Part shown: positions 1 through 9,360 of the stretch, piece after piece
Layout of the letters: each line of letters opens with the position of its first letter
Position numbering within the stretch: position 1 is the stretch's first letter
From: JAADFF01 sp013153035
GTDB taxonomy: Bacteria; Coprothermobacterota; Coprothermobacteria; Coprothermobacterales; JAADFF01
Assembly: GCA_026184435.1 (NCBI GenBank)
Contig: CP046447.1
Direction: 5' to 3' (one strand)
DNA: 64,000 nt
Program-made: the position numbers and the translations under genes
The notes under the pieces: generated by a model
Databases searched by the model: none
What the model was told of the DNA's origin: nothing
What the model saw: only the letters and a program-made list of their open reading frames with translations

Positions 1-661
1 GCCACTCATCCTTAAGTACTGCGGGAATATGTATTGTCTGCCTCTCCACCTCAAAGTCTAGCAGATCCTCACCACGAAGGACAGTCAATTTAACTTTTGT
101 ACCTGCGGGCCCCTTAATCTTAGGGGTAACAGCCTCTATAGGAAGCCCCGTAATATCTTCCCCATTTACCTTGACAATAATATCCCCATTCTTCAAGCCT
201 GCTTTTTCGGCAGGGGAACCGGGGAATACCTTGACAATGATAATTCCCTGTTTATCTTTATTTTCTTTAACAAGAACACCTATGCCACTATAGTTGCCAG
301 CAGTAGACTGTAAAAACTCTTTGTACTCTTGTGGATCAAGATAAGCACTATAAGGGTCAGGTAACGCATCAACCATACCATGGGCAGCACCAATATTTAG
401 CAATGTAGCCGTTACAGCCTCAGGCTTATAATACTTCTGTTTGATTATATCCCTGATAGCGTTAAGAAGCTCCCAATCATCAGAAGACAAATTGGGACCA
501 ACAAACGTACGCACTATTTTGTCAAGGATAGTCGGCTTTCCTGTGGCAACTTTCTTTGCTGTTTCATATTGACCTAATAAAAAACCAGAGGCAAACACAA
601 TAGATAAAATAAGCACATAAATTAGAAGATTTGTGAAACTAAAACCTCTCTGTCTCTTCAA
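1..661 (-). CDS. ctpA: S41 family C-terminal processing protease, partial
   Basis: The N-terminal about 220 residues are in the window; the catalytic serine/lysine region lies beyond its left edge. The protein opens with a short basic stretch and one hydrophobic segment (residues about 10-30), so it should be membrane-anchored and exported. A PDZ domain follows, with the typical core SGIGV-like strand (here YSGIGVLVKE) and the SPAEKAGLKNGDIIVKVNG turn. The start is TTG at 661, 6 nt after GGGAGGTG. A second TTG at 664 is too close to that site. The ribosome binding site overlaps the stop of the M23 peptidase gene, so the two are cotranscribed after ftsEX. CtpA-type proteases trim or activate cell-wall hydrolases in other bacteria; a similar role here is inferred from context only. 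Confidence 0.88.
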   Translation of the reverse strand, partial: MKRQRGFSFTNLLIYVLILSIVFASGFLLGQYETAKKVATGKPTILDKIVRTFVGPNLSSDDWELLNAIRDIIKQKYYKPEAVTATLLNIGAAHGMVDALPDPYSAYLDPQEYKEFLQSTAGNYSGIGVLVKENKDKQGIIIVKVFPGSPAEKAGLKNGDIIVKVNGEDITGLPIEAVTPKIKGPAGTKVKLTVLRGEDLLDFEVERQTIHIPAVLKDEW

Positions 662-674
662 CAAAAACACCTCC

Positions 675-1871
675 CTATGGCATAGGCGGCAAATACTTCA
701 GAGGATCGACAAATTCCTTCTTACCACCTATTTTTCTGTATATAGCAAAGTGCAAATGTGGTCCTGTAGACCAACCTGTACTACCTTCATATGCTATAAC
801 CTGTCCTTGATAGACCTTTTGTCCTTCTCTCACAATATACTTTGACAGGTGAGCATACAATGTATAAAAACCGTTAGGATGTGCAAGGATAACCGTGTAT
901 CCATATCCGCCAAACCAACCGGCATATGCCACTATTCCAGATGCCGCAGCCTTGATGGGGGTACCAAATGGTGCGGCAATATCTATGCCATAGTGGAACA
1001 TCTTTGTATGGTATATCGGGTGAATGCGCCATCCAAATTTGGCAGTAAGTACTCCTGTCATAGGCCATATAAAACCGGTAAATTTGCCATCACCTTTATA
1101 TGCTTCAAGAAGAGCCAATAGCTGATAGAGCACTTGTTCCTCTTTCTCTTTATAAGCTATAAGTTTTCTCTTCTTTGCAAGATTCTTGGAATACTCAGCA
1201 CTCAGAGAAGTATATATACGGCTATATTCCTTGTACTGGGGTTCTAACTCTGCCACAATTTTATTGAGTTCATCAATCTTTTTCTGCCTTTCCTCTCTTA
1301 ACGCTACTATCTGACTTTCTATCTCCTTCAATTTCTGCACCTTGAGAGTATACTCTGCAAGAATATTTCTATCCATATCTACTACAAGCATCATTTCATA
1401 GTTATCCCTCATAAATTCAGTAAAATTGCGGATGTTTCCAAGATATGTAGTCCAGCCATATTTAGAATATTTATACCAAGCAAGAACACGAATAGCCATA
1501 TCTTTTTGCTTTTCATCAACCTTCTTCAGGTAAAGGTTCTTATCAACCTCCAACCTTTTCAGCCTTGCATCGAGCTCATCCACCTCACTGGCCAGCTGTT
1601 CCTGTTTGGCTTCTAATTCCTTAATTTGCTGTTGAACTGAATACAGTTTAGAATATATGCCACCCTTCTGAGCAGCCAAACGATTAAGCTCCCTTGTCAG
1701 CTCTTCCAGTTCTCTATTAAGTTGTTCTATTTTCTTCTTCTGCTCCTCTATCTTTTTCTTTACATCATCTGCAGATGATACCTTATTAGATGCAAAGACC
1801 ACAGAACCTGATGCAAGAATAAATGACAGAGACAGCAGAATAGCAATAAGGATAGTCCATTTTTTTCTCAT
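675..1871 (-). CDS. Exported coiled-coil murein hydrolase activator, M23 (LytM) family
   Basis: 398 aa. A signal peptide covers residues 1-27. A long charged coiled coil (about 30-270) rich in Lys/Glu/Gln follows, and a C-terminal M23 domain runs from about 285 to 385. The M23 zinc-ligand motifs are visible as FHYGIDIAAP (HxxxD) and GPHLHFAIY (HxH), so unlike E. coli EnvC the domain may be catalytically intact. The start ATG overlaps the ftsX stop by 4 nt. In E. coli and Firmicutes, FtsEX uses ATP to control a coiled-coil hydrolase or activator (EnvC, PcsB, CwlO), and the operon position makes this the likely FtsEX partner. Family assignment is firm; the partnership is inferred. Confidence 0.92.
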   Translation of the reverse strand: MRKKWTILIAILLSLSFILASGSVVFASNKVSSADDVKKKIEEQKKKIEQLNRELEELTRELNRLAAQKGGIYSKLYSVQQQIKELEAKQEQLASEVDELDARLKRLEVDKNLYLKKVDEKQKDMAIRVLAWYKYSKYGWTTYLGNIRNFTEFMRDNYEMMLVVDMDRNILAEYTLKVQKLKEIESQIVALREERQKKIDELNKIVAELEPQYKEYSRIYTSLSAEYSKNLAKKRKLIAYKEKEEQVLYQLLALLEAYKGDGKFTGFIWPMTGVLTAKFGWRIHPIYHTKMFHYGIDIAAPFGTPIKAAASGIVAYAGWFGGYGYTVILAHPNGFYTLYAHLSKYIVREGQKVYQGQVIAYEGSTGWSTGPHLHFAIYRKIGGKKEFVDPLKYLPPMP

Positions 1872-2791
1872 AAGCCCTTGACCTCCATCTCAACAAGAAA
1901 TCTTCTTATAGAGAACATAGCGGCAATAAGCGCCAACATCAACCCTACAGCTATAGATACCATATAGACAGGCAACATATTACCTACGGAGATATTACCT
2001 ATACCTATGATAGCCTGCCCAAGGGCTTGTATTCCAGGGGTAAGTGCTTTTATAGCAAATGCAGCTCCAATAGTACCTATAAATGCCCCAGCTATACCAT
2101 ATAGCACTCCCAACAACACAAACGGAAAATAAATAAATACGTAGCTGCCACCTAGAAGCCTATACAATACAATTTCCTCATGATGAGATAATATTGCAGA
2201 CGATATCGTAAGAAATATCATTACGAAGGTAATAAACAGAAACAGCACCATAACAGACATCACAACCGTTCGCGACACACTGACAATCCGCATAATTTTA
2301 TTGGCAAAATCGGTGGGTACAAGAATATCGTCAAACACCCCCATCTTCTTTAAAGCTGCAGCAACCTTTTCCAAATCTTCAGGATTCTTAACATATACCT
2401 CTATAGACGGAGGAATAGGATTGTACGGAAGACTCTCTATTAGCGCCGAATAATCGGCAAGAGATTTCTCCAAATTCTTCAAAGCCTCTTCAGGAGGAAC
2501 ATATTTTACTGATGTGACACCGGGTATTTTTTTTACATCGGCAATAATGTCGGAAACTCCAGCATCAGTAACACTATCATTGAAAAATGCTACAATACCC
2601 AAATTGCCATAAATTGCTCCGGCAAAGTTTTGAGTAAAAATCAGTAAATAAGACACGGTAATCCATACAAATACAGCAAATGCTACAGATAGCACAGCAC
2701 TGAGTGTGGCTATACCACCACCCCAGAATATAGAAAGAGCCCTACTAAAATATCTATCTAAATTAGTCTTGCGGTATCTTGCCTTTACCAT
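1868..2791 (-). CDS. ftsX: Cell division ABC transporter permease FtsX
   Basis: 307 aa with the FtsX layout: one N-terminal membrane segment (about 30-55), an extracytoplasmic domain of about 100 residues (about 65-165), then three membrane segments (about 180-300). The periplasmic part contains the usual PSIEVYVKNPEDLEKV-like strand-helix. It forms the membrane half of FtsEX and passes ATP-driven movement to a wall hydrolase outside the cell. I use ATG 2791, 9 nt after GAGGG; ATG 2797 and TTG 2800 are alternatives. All these starts overlap the 3' end of ftsE, so translation is probably coupled. Confidence 0.93.
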   Translation of the reverse strand: MVKARYRKTNLDRYFSRALSIFWGGGIATLSAVLSVAFAVFVWITVSYLLIFTQNFAGAIYGNLGIVAFFNDSVTDAGVSDIIADVKKIPGVTSVKYVPPEEALKNLEKSLADYSALIESLPYNPIPPSIEVYVKNPEDLEKVAAALKKMGVFDDILVPTDFANKIMRIVSVSRTVVMSVMVLFLFITFVMIFLTISSAILSHHEEIVLYRLLGGSYVFIYFPFVLLGVLYGIAGAFIGTIGAAFAIKALTPGIQALGQAIIGIGNISVGNMLPVYMVSIAVGLMLALIAAMFSIRRFLVEMEVKGL

Positions 2792-3479
2792 AAGCATCAA
2801 CCCTCAACTTTCCACCTTCTATTCTAATAATTCGTGTTGCCCTACGTGCCGCTATATCCACATTGTGTGTGGCGATTAGCATAGTAATATTGTATTCATC
2901 TCTAATATGCTCAAGGGCCTTTAATACTCTTTCTGAGGTAATATTGTCAAGCCCCGCTGTGGGTTCATCGGCAAGAAGAAGTTTGGGCCTAAAAGAAATA
3001 GCTCTTGCCAGTGATACAAGCTGTTGCTCACCACCTGAGAGCATAGAGGGAAAGTCCTTATCACGATCCTTCATGCCTACAACTTCCAATGCTTTATAAG
3101 CAAAAGATAAAACATCCTCCCGGGCAAATCCCCTTAAAACAAGGGGAATGGTAACATTCTCTATAACCGTACGATCCATAAGCAGCTTATAATCCTGAAA
3201 TGCAAATCCTATATCTCGTCTCCACTTCTCAAGTGGAGGTCTTTTACGAGGAGTGATCTCCATGCTATCAAAGTGAACAGAACCTGATGTAGGCTTCCAA
3301 ACGCCGTATATGGTATAAAGAAGAGTTGTCTTTCCTGCACCAGTAGGTCCTAGTACATATACCCTTTCTCCCTGATATACATCGAAAGAAATATCTGAAA
3401 GCACCCTCCGCTTACTGTACCCAAGGTGTACAGTAATATTGCGGAGGGCCAATATAACATCACTTGCCACTTCCATCAT
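2763..3479 (-). CDS. ftsE: Cell division ATP-binding protein FtsE
   Basis: 238 aa ABC ATPase. Visible motifs in order are Walker A GPTGAGKTT, a Q-loop in FAFQDYKLL, the signature LSGGEQQ, Walker B LLLADEPTAG and the switch histidine in ATHN. This is the FtsE pattern, and the gene is followed directly by ftsX. The product is cytoplasmic, bound to FtsX, and hydrolyses ATP to drive septal wall hydrolysis. The start is uncertain: ATG 3479, ATG 3476 and GTG 3470 are all near a GGAAAGG sequence and overlap the prfB 3' end by up to 20 nt. Confidence 0.95.
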   Translation of the reverse strand: MMEVASDVILALRNITVHLGYSKRRVLSDISFDVYQGERVYVLGPTGAGKTTLLYTIYGVWKPTSGSVHFDSMEITPRKRPPLEKWRRDIGFAFQDYKLLMDRTVIENVTIPLVLRGFAREDVLSFAYKALEVVGMKDRDKDFPSMLSGGEQQLVSLARAISFRPKLLLADEPTAGLDNITSERVLKALEHIRDEYNITMLIATHNVDIAARRATRIIRIEGGKLRVDAYGKGKIPQD

Positions 3480-4588
3480 CCTTTCCAGCAGACCACTTAA
3501 GATAAGCTATGATGAATTCGTCAATATCACCATCTAAAACAGCACCCACATTACCTACCTCATAACCTGTACGGTGGTCTTTCACCATCTGATAGGGTTG
3601 CATCACATAACTGCGTATCTGATTACCCCATTCTGCAGATTTGTGTTCTCCCTTTAGTTTTCGCAGTTCTTCTTCCCTCTGCTTCTCATAATGTTGCAAA
3701 AGGCGAGCCTTGAGAATCTTCATTGCCTTTGCCCTGTTCTGATGTTGCGAACGTTCAGATGTAACAATAACAGAAATACCTGTTGGAATATGGGTCAATC
3801 TTACACCACTTTCCCTCTTATTCTGATGCTGACCTCCCTTACCACCAGAGCGAAATGTATCCATACGAATATCTTCAGGATTGATATCAATATCTACATC
3901 TTCATCAAAATATGGAACAACTTCCACTTGGGCAAATGAAGTATGTCTCCTCTTATTGGCATCAAATGGAGAAATACGTACAAGACGGTGAACACCTTTT
4001 TCTGCCTTCAGTTTTCCATATGCATAAGGGCCTTTGATAACCATAGTGGCACTTTTAACCCCTGCCTCTTCACCTTCAGAAACATCAAGCACCTCTACAC
4101 TATAGCCATTTTCTTCGGCCCACCTCATATACATGCGCATAAGCATGGAGGTCCAGTCCATAGCCTCTACTCCACCTGCACCGGCATGAAGAGATAGCAC
4201 AGCATCTTTATCATCATATTTACCAGTAAACAAAGTCTTTACCCAAAAACTCTCTACAGCTCTTTCCAAATCTTCTACGGCCTGCGAAAGTTCCTGAAGT
4301 AGTTCTTCATCACCTGTCTCTTCATGAAGCTCAAAGTAAGCCTCTATATCGGCAAACTGATTTTCCAAGTCTTCTATTTCCTTCAAAATATTTTCTTTCT
4401 CCTGCAAAGTCTTCATTAAAGAAGAAGCCCTCTGGGGATCATCCCAGAGGTCAGGGGCAGAAGTTTGTTTTTTTAACTCTTCAATATCAGATTTTACTTT
4501 AGCAAGGTCAAAGACGATCCCTCGCTTCCCTGTATTTTTTTTCTATCTCTGACACCCTTTCTTTCAGCTGTACGATATTTTCTATCAT
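3460..4588 (-). CDS. prfB: Peptide chain release factor 2, expressed by programmed +1 frameshift
   Basis: The frame opened by ATG 4588 runs 26 codons to an in-frame TGA at 4510-4508, read in the context CTT TGA C with AGGGA just upstream. Slipping +1 at CTT continues into the long downstream frame, giving 375 aa. This is the classic RF2 autoregulatory site: RF2 itself reads UGA, so low RF2 favours the shift. The GGQ loop that triggers peptidyl-tRNA hydrolysis is seen in SGGKGGQHQNK. The ATG overlaps the secA stop (TAATG), so the genes are coupled. Translation from an internal ATG at 4416 would lose the N-terminus and is not the real start. Confidence 0.95.
4508..4522 (-). promoter_or_regulatory. 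prfB programmed frameshift site
   Basis: Minus-strand order is AGGGATCGTCTTTGAC-like: an internal Shine-Dalgarno-like AGGGA, the slippery CTT codon, an in-frame UGA stop and a following C. This arrangement is the conserved +1 recoding element of bacterial prfB. Position of the stop (codon 27) is within one codon of the E. coli site. Confidence 0.93.
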
Positions 4589-6957
4589 TATCCTTTCCTC
4601 CCTTCCCTGTCAGGGGCGTTAACCGTAATATTTAGATTCAAAACAGACAGCGTTCTTATTGTATCTCTTCTAATATTATTGAGCATCATCTCAAACATAT
4701 TCCTTGCCTCATATTGATATTCGACCAGTGGATCTTTCTGGCCAAATGCCCTCAATCCTATTCCCTGCCTTAGTTGTTCCATTGTTTGAAGATGATCTAT
4801 CCAGTTTCTATCAATAGTACTAAGAAGCACCTGTTTCACCACCTGCTTCCAAACATCTTCACCCCACAACTCCTTCTTCAACTGAAGGACTTTTCTAATA
4901 CTCTCTTCAAACCATTTCTCTAAATCTTCTTTATCTTCTGGAAGATATCCTTCCCACTCAACTTGTTTGCCAGTAAGAAGATATAGTTCCTGTTGTGCTT
5001 TTTTTACAATCTCTTCAGGAGTCAGCTCATCAGACCACACAACATCTGCCAAATACTTGGCATAGTTTCTAATAATAGAATCAAGTATATCTTCCACGTT
5101 ATCTGAAAAGAGAATCTTCCTTCTCTGGTCATAAATAATATCCCTCTGCATATCCAAAACATTGTCATATTCAAGAAGTCTCTTTCTAATATCAAAGTGG
5201 TAATTCTCTACCCTCTTCTGTGCTTTTTCAACTGCCCTTGTAATCATAGGATGTTCTATAGGTTCATCGTCAGGAATATTAAGTTTATTCATAAGATTTT
5301 TAATGCTTTCTCCACCAAAGAGTCTCATAAGTTCATCCTCAAGAGAAAGATAAAACCGTGTAGAACCGGGATCTCCTTGACGACCGGAACGACCTCTCAG
5401 CTGGTCGTCTATACGACGGGCTTCGTGTCTCTCTGTGCCTATAATGTGGAGTCCCCCTAATTCTTTTACTCCGGGGCCCAGTTTGATATCTACACCTCTA
5501 CCGGCCATGTTTGTAGCAATAGTGACCATACCCTTCTCACCGGCATGGGCAATAATTTCCGCTTCCTTTTCATGATATTTAGCATTAAGTACCTGATGGG
5601 GAATTCCCTTTTTCTTAAGAAGATTGGACAAATACTCAGATTTTTCAATAGACCTTGTACCTACAAGCACAGGTCTACCAATCTTATACATTTCTTCTAT
5701 CTCTCTAACAACAGCATCAAATTTGGCCTTTTCTGTCTTATAGATAACATCAGGGTAATCTTTTCTAATAACAGGCTTATTGGTGGGTATGACAATTACT
5801 TTCAAGCCGTATATCCGTTCAAATTCTTCAGCAGATGACTCAGCTGTACCAGTCATACCAGCAAGCTTTTTGTACATTCTAAAGAAGTTCTGGTAAGAAA
5901 TCGTAGCATATACCACAGATTCTCCTTTTACCATAACACCTTCTTTGGCCTCTATAGCCTGATGGAGCCCATCAGAATATCGTCTACCATACATAAGACG
6001 ACCTGTAAATTCATCTACAATAACAACTTCTCCGTCTTTGACTATATAATCAACCTCATTTTTAAATAGATATTCGGCCCTAATAGCCTGTATAACTTTA
6101 TGAAGAAGAGCTGTGTTCTCCAAGCTATAGAGATTATCGACATGCAAAAAGCGCTCTGCTTTTTTAATACCTTTTTCGGTTAGTGTTACCCACTTATCTT
6201 TTTCGTCCATTTCAAAGTCAACACCGGGAACCATGCGACGGGCCAATTTGGCAACCTTGTAGTAAATACGGGTATCTTCCTCAGCAGGACCAGAAATAAT
6301 AAGTGGAGTTCGGGCCTCATCAATAAGAATAGAATCCGCTTCGTCAACTATGGCATAGTTTAGACCTCTCTGGACAATCTCATCGGGAGAACGTGCCATA
6401 TTGTCTCTTAGATAATCAAAGCCCAGCTCGTAGTTAGTAGCATAAAGTACATCAGCTTTATATGCCCGCTTCTTACGATCTTTATCCATATCACTCTTGA
6501 GGTAATCAACAGTAATACCAAGAAACTCATAAACAGGTCTCATCCAATCGGCATCTCTCTTGGCAAGATATTCATTTACAGTAACAATGTGTACTCCCTC
6601 ACCTGTAAGGGCATTGAGATATGCAGGCAAAGTGGCAACAAGTGTCTTACCCTCACCGGTTTTCATCTCTGCTACTTTGCCTTCATGAATAACCATGCCA
6701 CCTATAAGTTGCACATCAAAGTGCCTCATACCCAAGGTACGCTTGGCTACTTCTCTAACAACGGCAAAAGCCTCAAAAAGGAGGGAATCCAGAGATTCCC
6801 CCCTTTCTAGCCTGTTTTTAAATTCGGCCGTTTTGGCCTTTAGTTCATCATCTGACAGTTTTTCTATCTCAGGTTCCAGTGCATTAATTCGCTCTACCTT
6901 TTTCCAATACTTCTGAAGTTCTCTTTTCTTCAGGTAGTCTGTAATCAACTTTAACAA
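4588..6957 (-). CDS. secA: Preprotein translocase ATPase SecA
   Basis: 789 aa. It has the SecA motor motifs: KTGEGKTLVATLPAYL (Walker A), VDEADSILIDEARTPL (DEAD-like Walker B region), and the second motor domain with TNMAGRGVDIKLG and GRSGRQGDPGSTRF. The protein is about 110 residues shorter than E. coli SecA. It ends without the cysteine-rich zinc-binding tail that binds SecB, as in many thermophiles and Firmicutes. The start is TTG 6957, preceded by GGAGTGA, which overlaps the hpf stop. SecA drives exported proteins, including the several lipoproteins and wall proteins of this window, through SecYEG. Confidence 0.97.
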   Translation of the reverse strand: MLKLITDYLKKRELQKYWKKVERINALEPEIEKLSDDELKAKTAEFKNRLERGESLDSLLFEAFAVVREVAKRTLGMRHFDVQLIGGMVIHEGKVAEMKTGEGKTLVATLPAYLNALTGEGVHIVTVNEYLAKRDADWMRPVYEFLGITVDYLKSDMDKDRKKRAYKADVLYATNYELGFDYLRDNMARSPDEIVQRGLNYAIVDEADSILIDEARTPLIISGPAEEDTRIYYKVAKLARRMVPGVDFEMDEKDKWVTLTEKGIKKAERFLHVDNLYSLENTALLHKVIQAIRAEYLFKNEVDYIVKDGEVVIVDEFTGRLMYGRRYSDGLHQAIEAKEGVMVKGESVVYATISYQNFFRMYKKLAGMTGTAESSAEEFERIYGLKVIVIPTNKPVIRKDYPDVIYKTEKAKFDAVVREIEEMYKIGRPVLVGTRSIEKSEYLSNLLKKKGIPHQVLNAKYHEKEAEIIAHAGEKGMVTIATNMAGRGVDIKLGPGVKELGGLHIIGTERHEARRIDDQLRGRSGRQGDPGSTRFYLSLEDELMRLFGGESIKNLMNKLNIPDDEPIEHPMITRAVEKAQKRVENYHFDIRKRLLEYDNVLDMQRDIIYDQRRKILFSDNVEDILDSIIRNYAKYLADVVWSDELTPEEIVKKAQQELYLLTGKQVEWEGYLPEDKEDLEKWFEESIRKVLQLKKELWGEDVWKQVVKQVLLSTIDRNWIDHLQTMEQLRQGIGLRAFGQKDPLVEYQYEARNMFEMMLNNIRRDTIRTLSVLNLNITVNAPDREGRKG

Positions 6958-6963
6958 TCTACA

Positions 6964-7518
6964 TCACTCCACTATCGATTCAATCATGCCAAGCGTACCA
7001 TCATCTCTCCTATAAAGAAGGCACACATGACCTGTCTCGCCATCAAGGAACATGAAAATCCTATGATCTCCCAGTTTCATCTCCTCAAGGGCTTCTGCCA
7101 CTGTCATAGGTCTTAAAACAACAGTGCGATACCATTCTATTTCTTCGGGCAATTCTTCGCCCTCTTCTTCTGCATAAGTTTCCATACTCTCTTCTTTGAT
7201 ATGGGAAGCATGAATTTTATGTCTCTTGACAAGTTTCTCTTTATACCTTCTAACACTTCTTTCCAAAACATCTGAGATAGTATCTATAGCCTCACTTATC
7301 ATGGCAGTTGTCTTCTCAGCATGGAAGGTCTTTCCAGCGGCATAAAGTGTAACTTCCACCTTGTATAGCTCACCATCCTTATGTGGCTGTCTATTAATAA
7401 CCACATGGGCACGCTGGATATTGTCGTAGAAACGTTCAAGACGGCCAATCTTCTCTTCAACATAGTCTTTAATGTGCTCAGAAACATTGTAGCCTCTACC
7501 TACGACCTCTATCTCCAT
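6964..7518 (-). CDS. hpf: Long-form ribosome hibernation promoting factor
   Basis: 184 aa. The N-terminal S30AE/YfiA domain (about 1-100) opens with MEIEVVGRGYNVSEHIKDY and binds the decoding region of the 30S subunit. An acidic linker (about 100-125) is followed by a C-terminal dimerisation domain with RPMTVAEALEEMKLGDHRIF (about 130-184). The long form dimerises 70S ribosomes to 100S in stationary phase. ATG 7518 is chosen because it lies 7 nt after GGAGGTG; the TTG 15 nt upstream overlaps that site. An hpf-secA-prfB order is common in Firmicutes. Confidence 0.95.
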   Translation of the reverse strand: MEIEVVGRGYNVSEHIKDYVEEKIGRLERFYDNIQRAHVVINRQPHKDGELYKVEVTLYAAGKTFHAEKTTAMISEAIDTISDVLERSVRRYKEKLVKRHKIHASHIKEESMETYAEEEGEELPEEIEWYRTVVLRPMTVAEALEEMKLGDHRIFMFLDGETGHVCLLYRRDDGTLGMIESIVE

Positions 7519-7542
7519 AGTTAACACCTCCAAATATTTGTC

Positions 7543-9360
7543 TTACACTATATATTGTAAAGCATAAAGCCACCAATGCTTTAGTGGCAAGAAATATGCC
7601 TTACCGTCACGGGAAACAAGAACAACGAGGGTTCCACTTTCATCCGTCTTATATATTCTAACACCGTGAACCTTTAATATTCTAATTGTAGCAGGTCTTG
7701 GATGTCCATACGGATTTTTACCTACAGATATTATGGCATATTGTGGTACTATAAACTTTACCAAGTCTCCTGTATGTTTATCATAAGCTCCATGGTGAGG
7801 CATCTTTACAATATCTGCATGTCGTGGGGTAACTTCTAAGAAGTAAGACAATCCTCTTTTTTCCAAATCCGCAAGAAGCCATTGATTATGAAAATACACT
7901 ACAGCTGACCGCTCGTTATCAGACCAACCTCTTCTGCATGGAGCAAATTGTATAAAGAAATCCTTCGAAAATGAAACTCTTTTATTACATATATTCTCAC
8001 CGCGCAAAACTGCTGTATATCGCATTTTCAAGATATCTTTCAGATACTTATCAAATCCTCCAGTGTGGTCTCTATCGGAGTGTGTAAGAAGCACAACATC
8101 CACAGTATTCACACCCAATGATTTTAAGGATTTTAGTATATTCGACAACACCCACGGATATGGTCTGCCACTATCCACGAGCATACGCGCCTCAGGAGAC
8201 GATAAAATAAGACTATCTCCTTCTCCTACATTAACATACACGCTTCTATAGGGAAACATATACATCAGCGTCAGATGCAAAACGAGAACCAAAGCAATGA
8301 TAACTCCTCCAACCATCTTAATTTTCTTCGAACCTGTTCTTATTAAAACAAGACCTACAAAAGCAAATGCAACATAAGAAGGCACATATACGTACATGGG
8401 AAAAGGTAAATAAGGAACCCCGATAATCCAAGATAATCCTTTATCAATGGCATGGCCTATGATTTTCAGTGGTAATACTAGCCACATAAGGGAAACTCCC
8501 ATAAAACCAGTAAATAGAACACTAAACAAGGGAAAAGCCAGTGTAAATATAGAAATACCAGAAAAGTACCAAGCAGAAAGCCCCCATATAGTCCATAACA
8601 TAACATCATATTTGTGGGTTTGAAAACTATAGATAATACCAACTGCAATAAGCAATGACAAAATATAAGACACAGAAAACACATATGCTGGAACAAAGAT
8701 AGCAACAGTAAGAGTTGTAATAATAACAAGTGAGCCAATATCTACCTGTTTCTCTCCCGTAAATTTAACAAGTAAAAGAACAACAAGAAATACAATGGCA
8801 CGAATGATAGAAGGAGCAAAGCCAACCATAAAACCATATAAAAGCATAACTACCAAAAGACCCCATATAGGTATACCTAAAACATAAAGGAATGCTCCCG
8901 CAGCATCAATATGTGTACCCGAAACAGCAAACAAATGTGCCATACCGTATGATGCAAATTTCTCACGAATTTCAAAGGGTACTTTAAAACCACCAAGCAT
9001 GCCAAAGAGAACCTTTGCAGATGTGCCCGACATTTGTAGCGATGCCGTCTTCATGCGGTCCTTCCAGAAAACATGTCTCACATCTCTATACAAACGAGTT
9101 GCAGTTTTTATATAGGCTGTATCTGTAGCTGTTAAAAGGACATCACCGGGGAAATACTCATCGGATACATAGGTAATATGAAAGGGATTACTTAGCTGTG
9201 CAGCTTTTGAGGCTCCGAGCACCACATAAACATGATCGGGGTAGAGATGTGACATCAACACACGCATCAACAATATCAATATAAGCAGTCCGTAGAACAT
9301 TAATCTGACAGCAATAACCCTCTCTCTATGGCACTTGAATATATGGTTTAATTTTGGCAA
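7543..9360 (-). CDS. comEC: DNA internalisation channel protein ComEC
   Basis: About 605 aa. The central competence domain carries the marker HLFAVSGTHIDAAG followed by many membrane segments (about 140-370). The C-terminal third is a metallo-beta-lactamase-like domain with LLTHSDRDHTGGFDKYL and a downstream KMPHHGAYD. In ComEC this pairing forms the inner-membrane DNA channel and probably degrades the non-transported strand. The soluble N-terminal OB-like part is short. The start is unsure: TTG 9360 sits inside comEA, and ATG 9300 (21 codons later) is the first ATG. The gene overlaps or abuts comEA, so uptake genes are coexpressed. Confidence 0.92.
   Translation of the reverse strand: MPKLNHIFKCHRERVIAVRLMFYGLLILILLMRVLMSHLYPDHVYVVLGASKAAQLSNPFHITYVSDEYFPGDVLLTATDTAYIKTATRLYRDVRHVFWKDRMKTASLQMSGTSAKVLFGMLGGFKVPFEIREKFASYGMAHLFAVSGTHIDAAGAFLYVLGIPIWGLLVVMLLYGFMVGFAPSIIRAIVFLVVLLLVKFTGEKQVDIGSLVIITTLTVAIFVPAYVFSVSYILSLLIAVGIIYSFQTHKYDVMLWTIWGLSAWYFSGISIFTLAFPLFSVLFTGFMGVSLMWLVLPLKIIGHAIDKGLSWIIGVPYLPFPMYVYVPSYVAFAFVGLVLIRTGSKKIKMVGGVIIALVLVLHLTLMYMFPYRSVYVNVGEGDSLILSSPEARMLVDSGRPYPWVLSNILKSLKSLGVNTVDVVLLTHSDRDHTGGFDKYLKDILKMRYTAVLRGENICNKRVSFSKDFFIQFAPCRRGWSDNERSAVVYFHNQWLLADLEKRGLSYFLEVTPRHADIVKMPHHGAYDKHTGDLVKFIVPQYAIISVGKNPYGHPRPATIRILKVHGVRIYKTDESGTLVVLVSRDGKAYFLPLKHWWLYALQYIV

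Noticed and set aside
4416..4588. prfB as a frameshifted pseudogene
   Set aside because: The break is exactly at a CTT TGA C recoding site with an upstream Shine-Dalgarno-like element.
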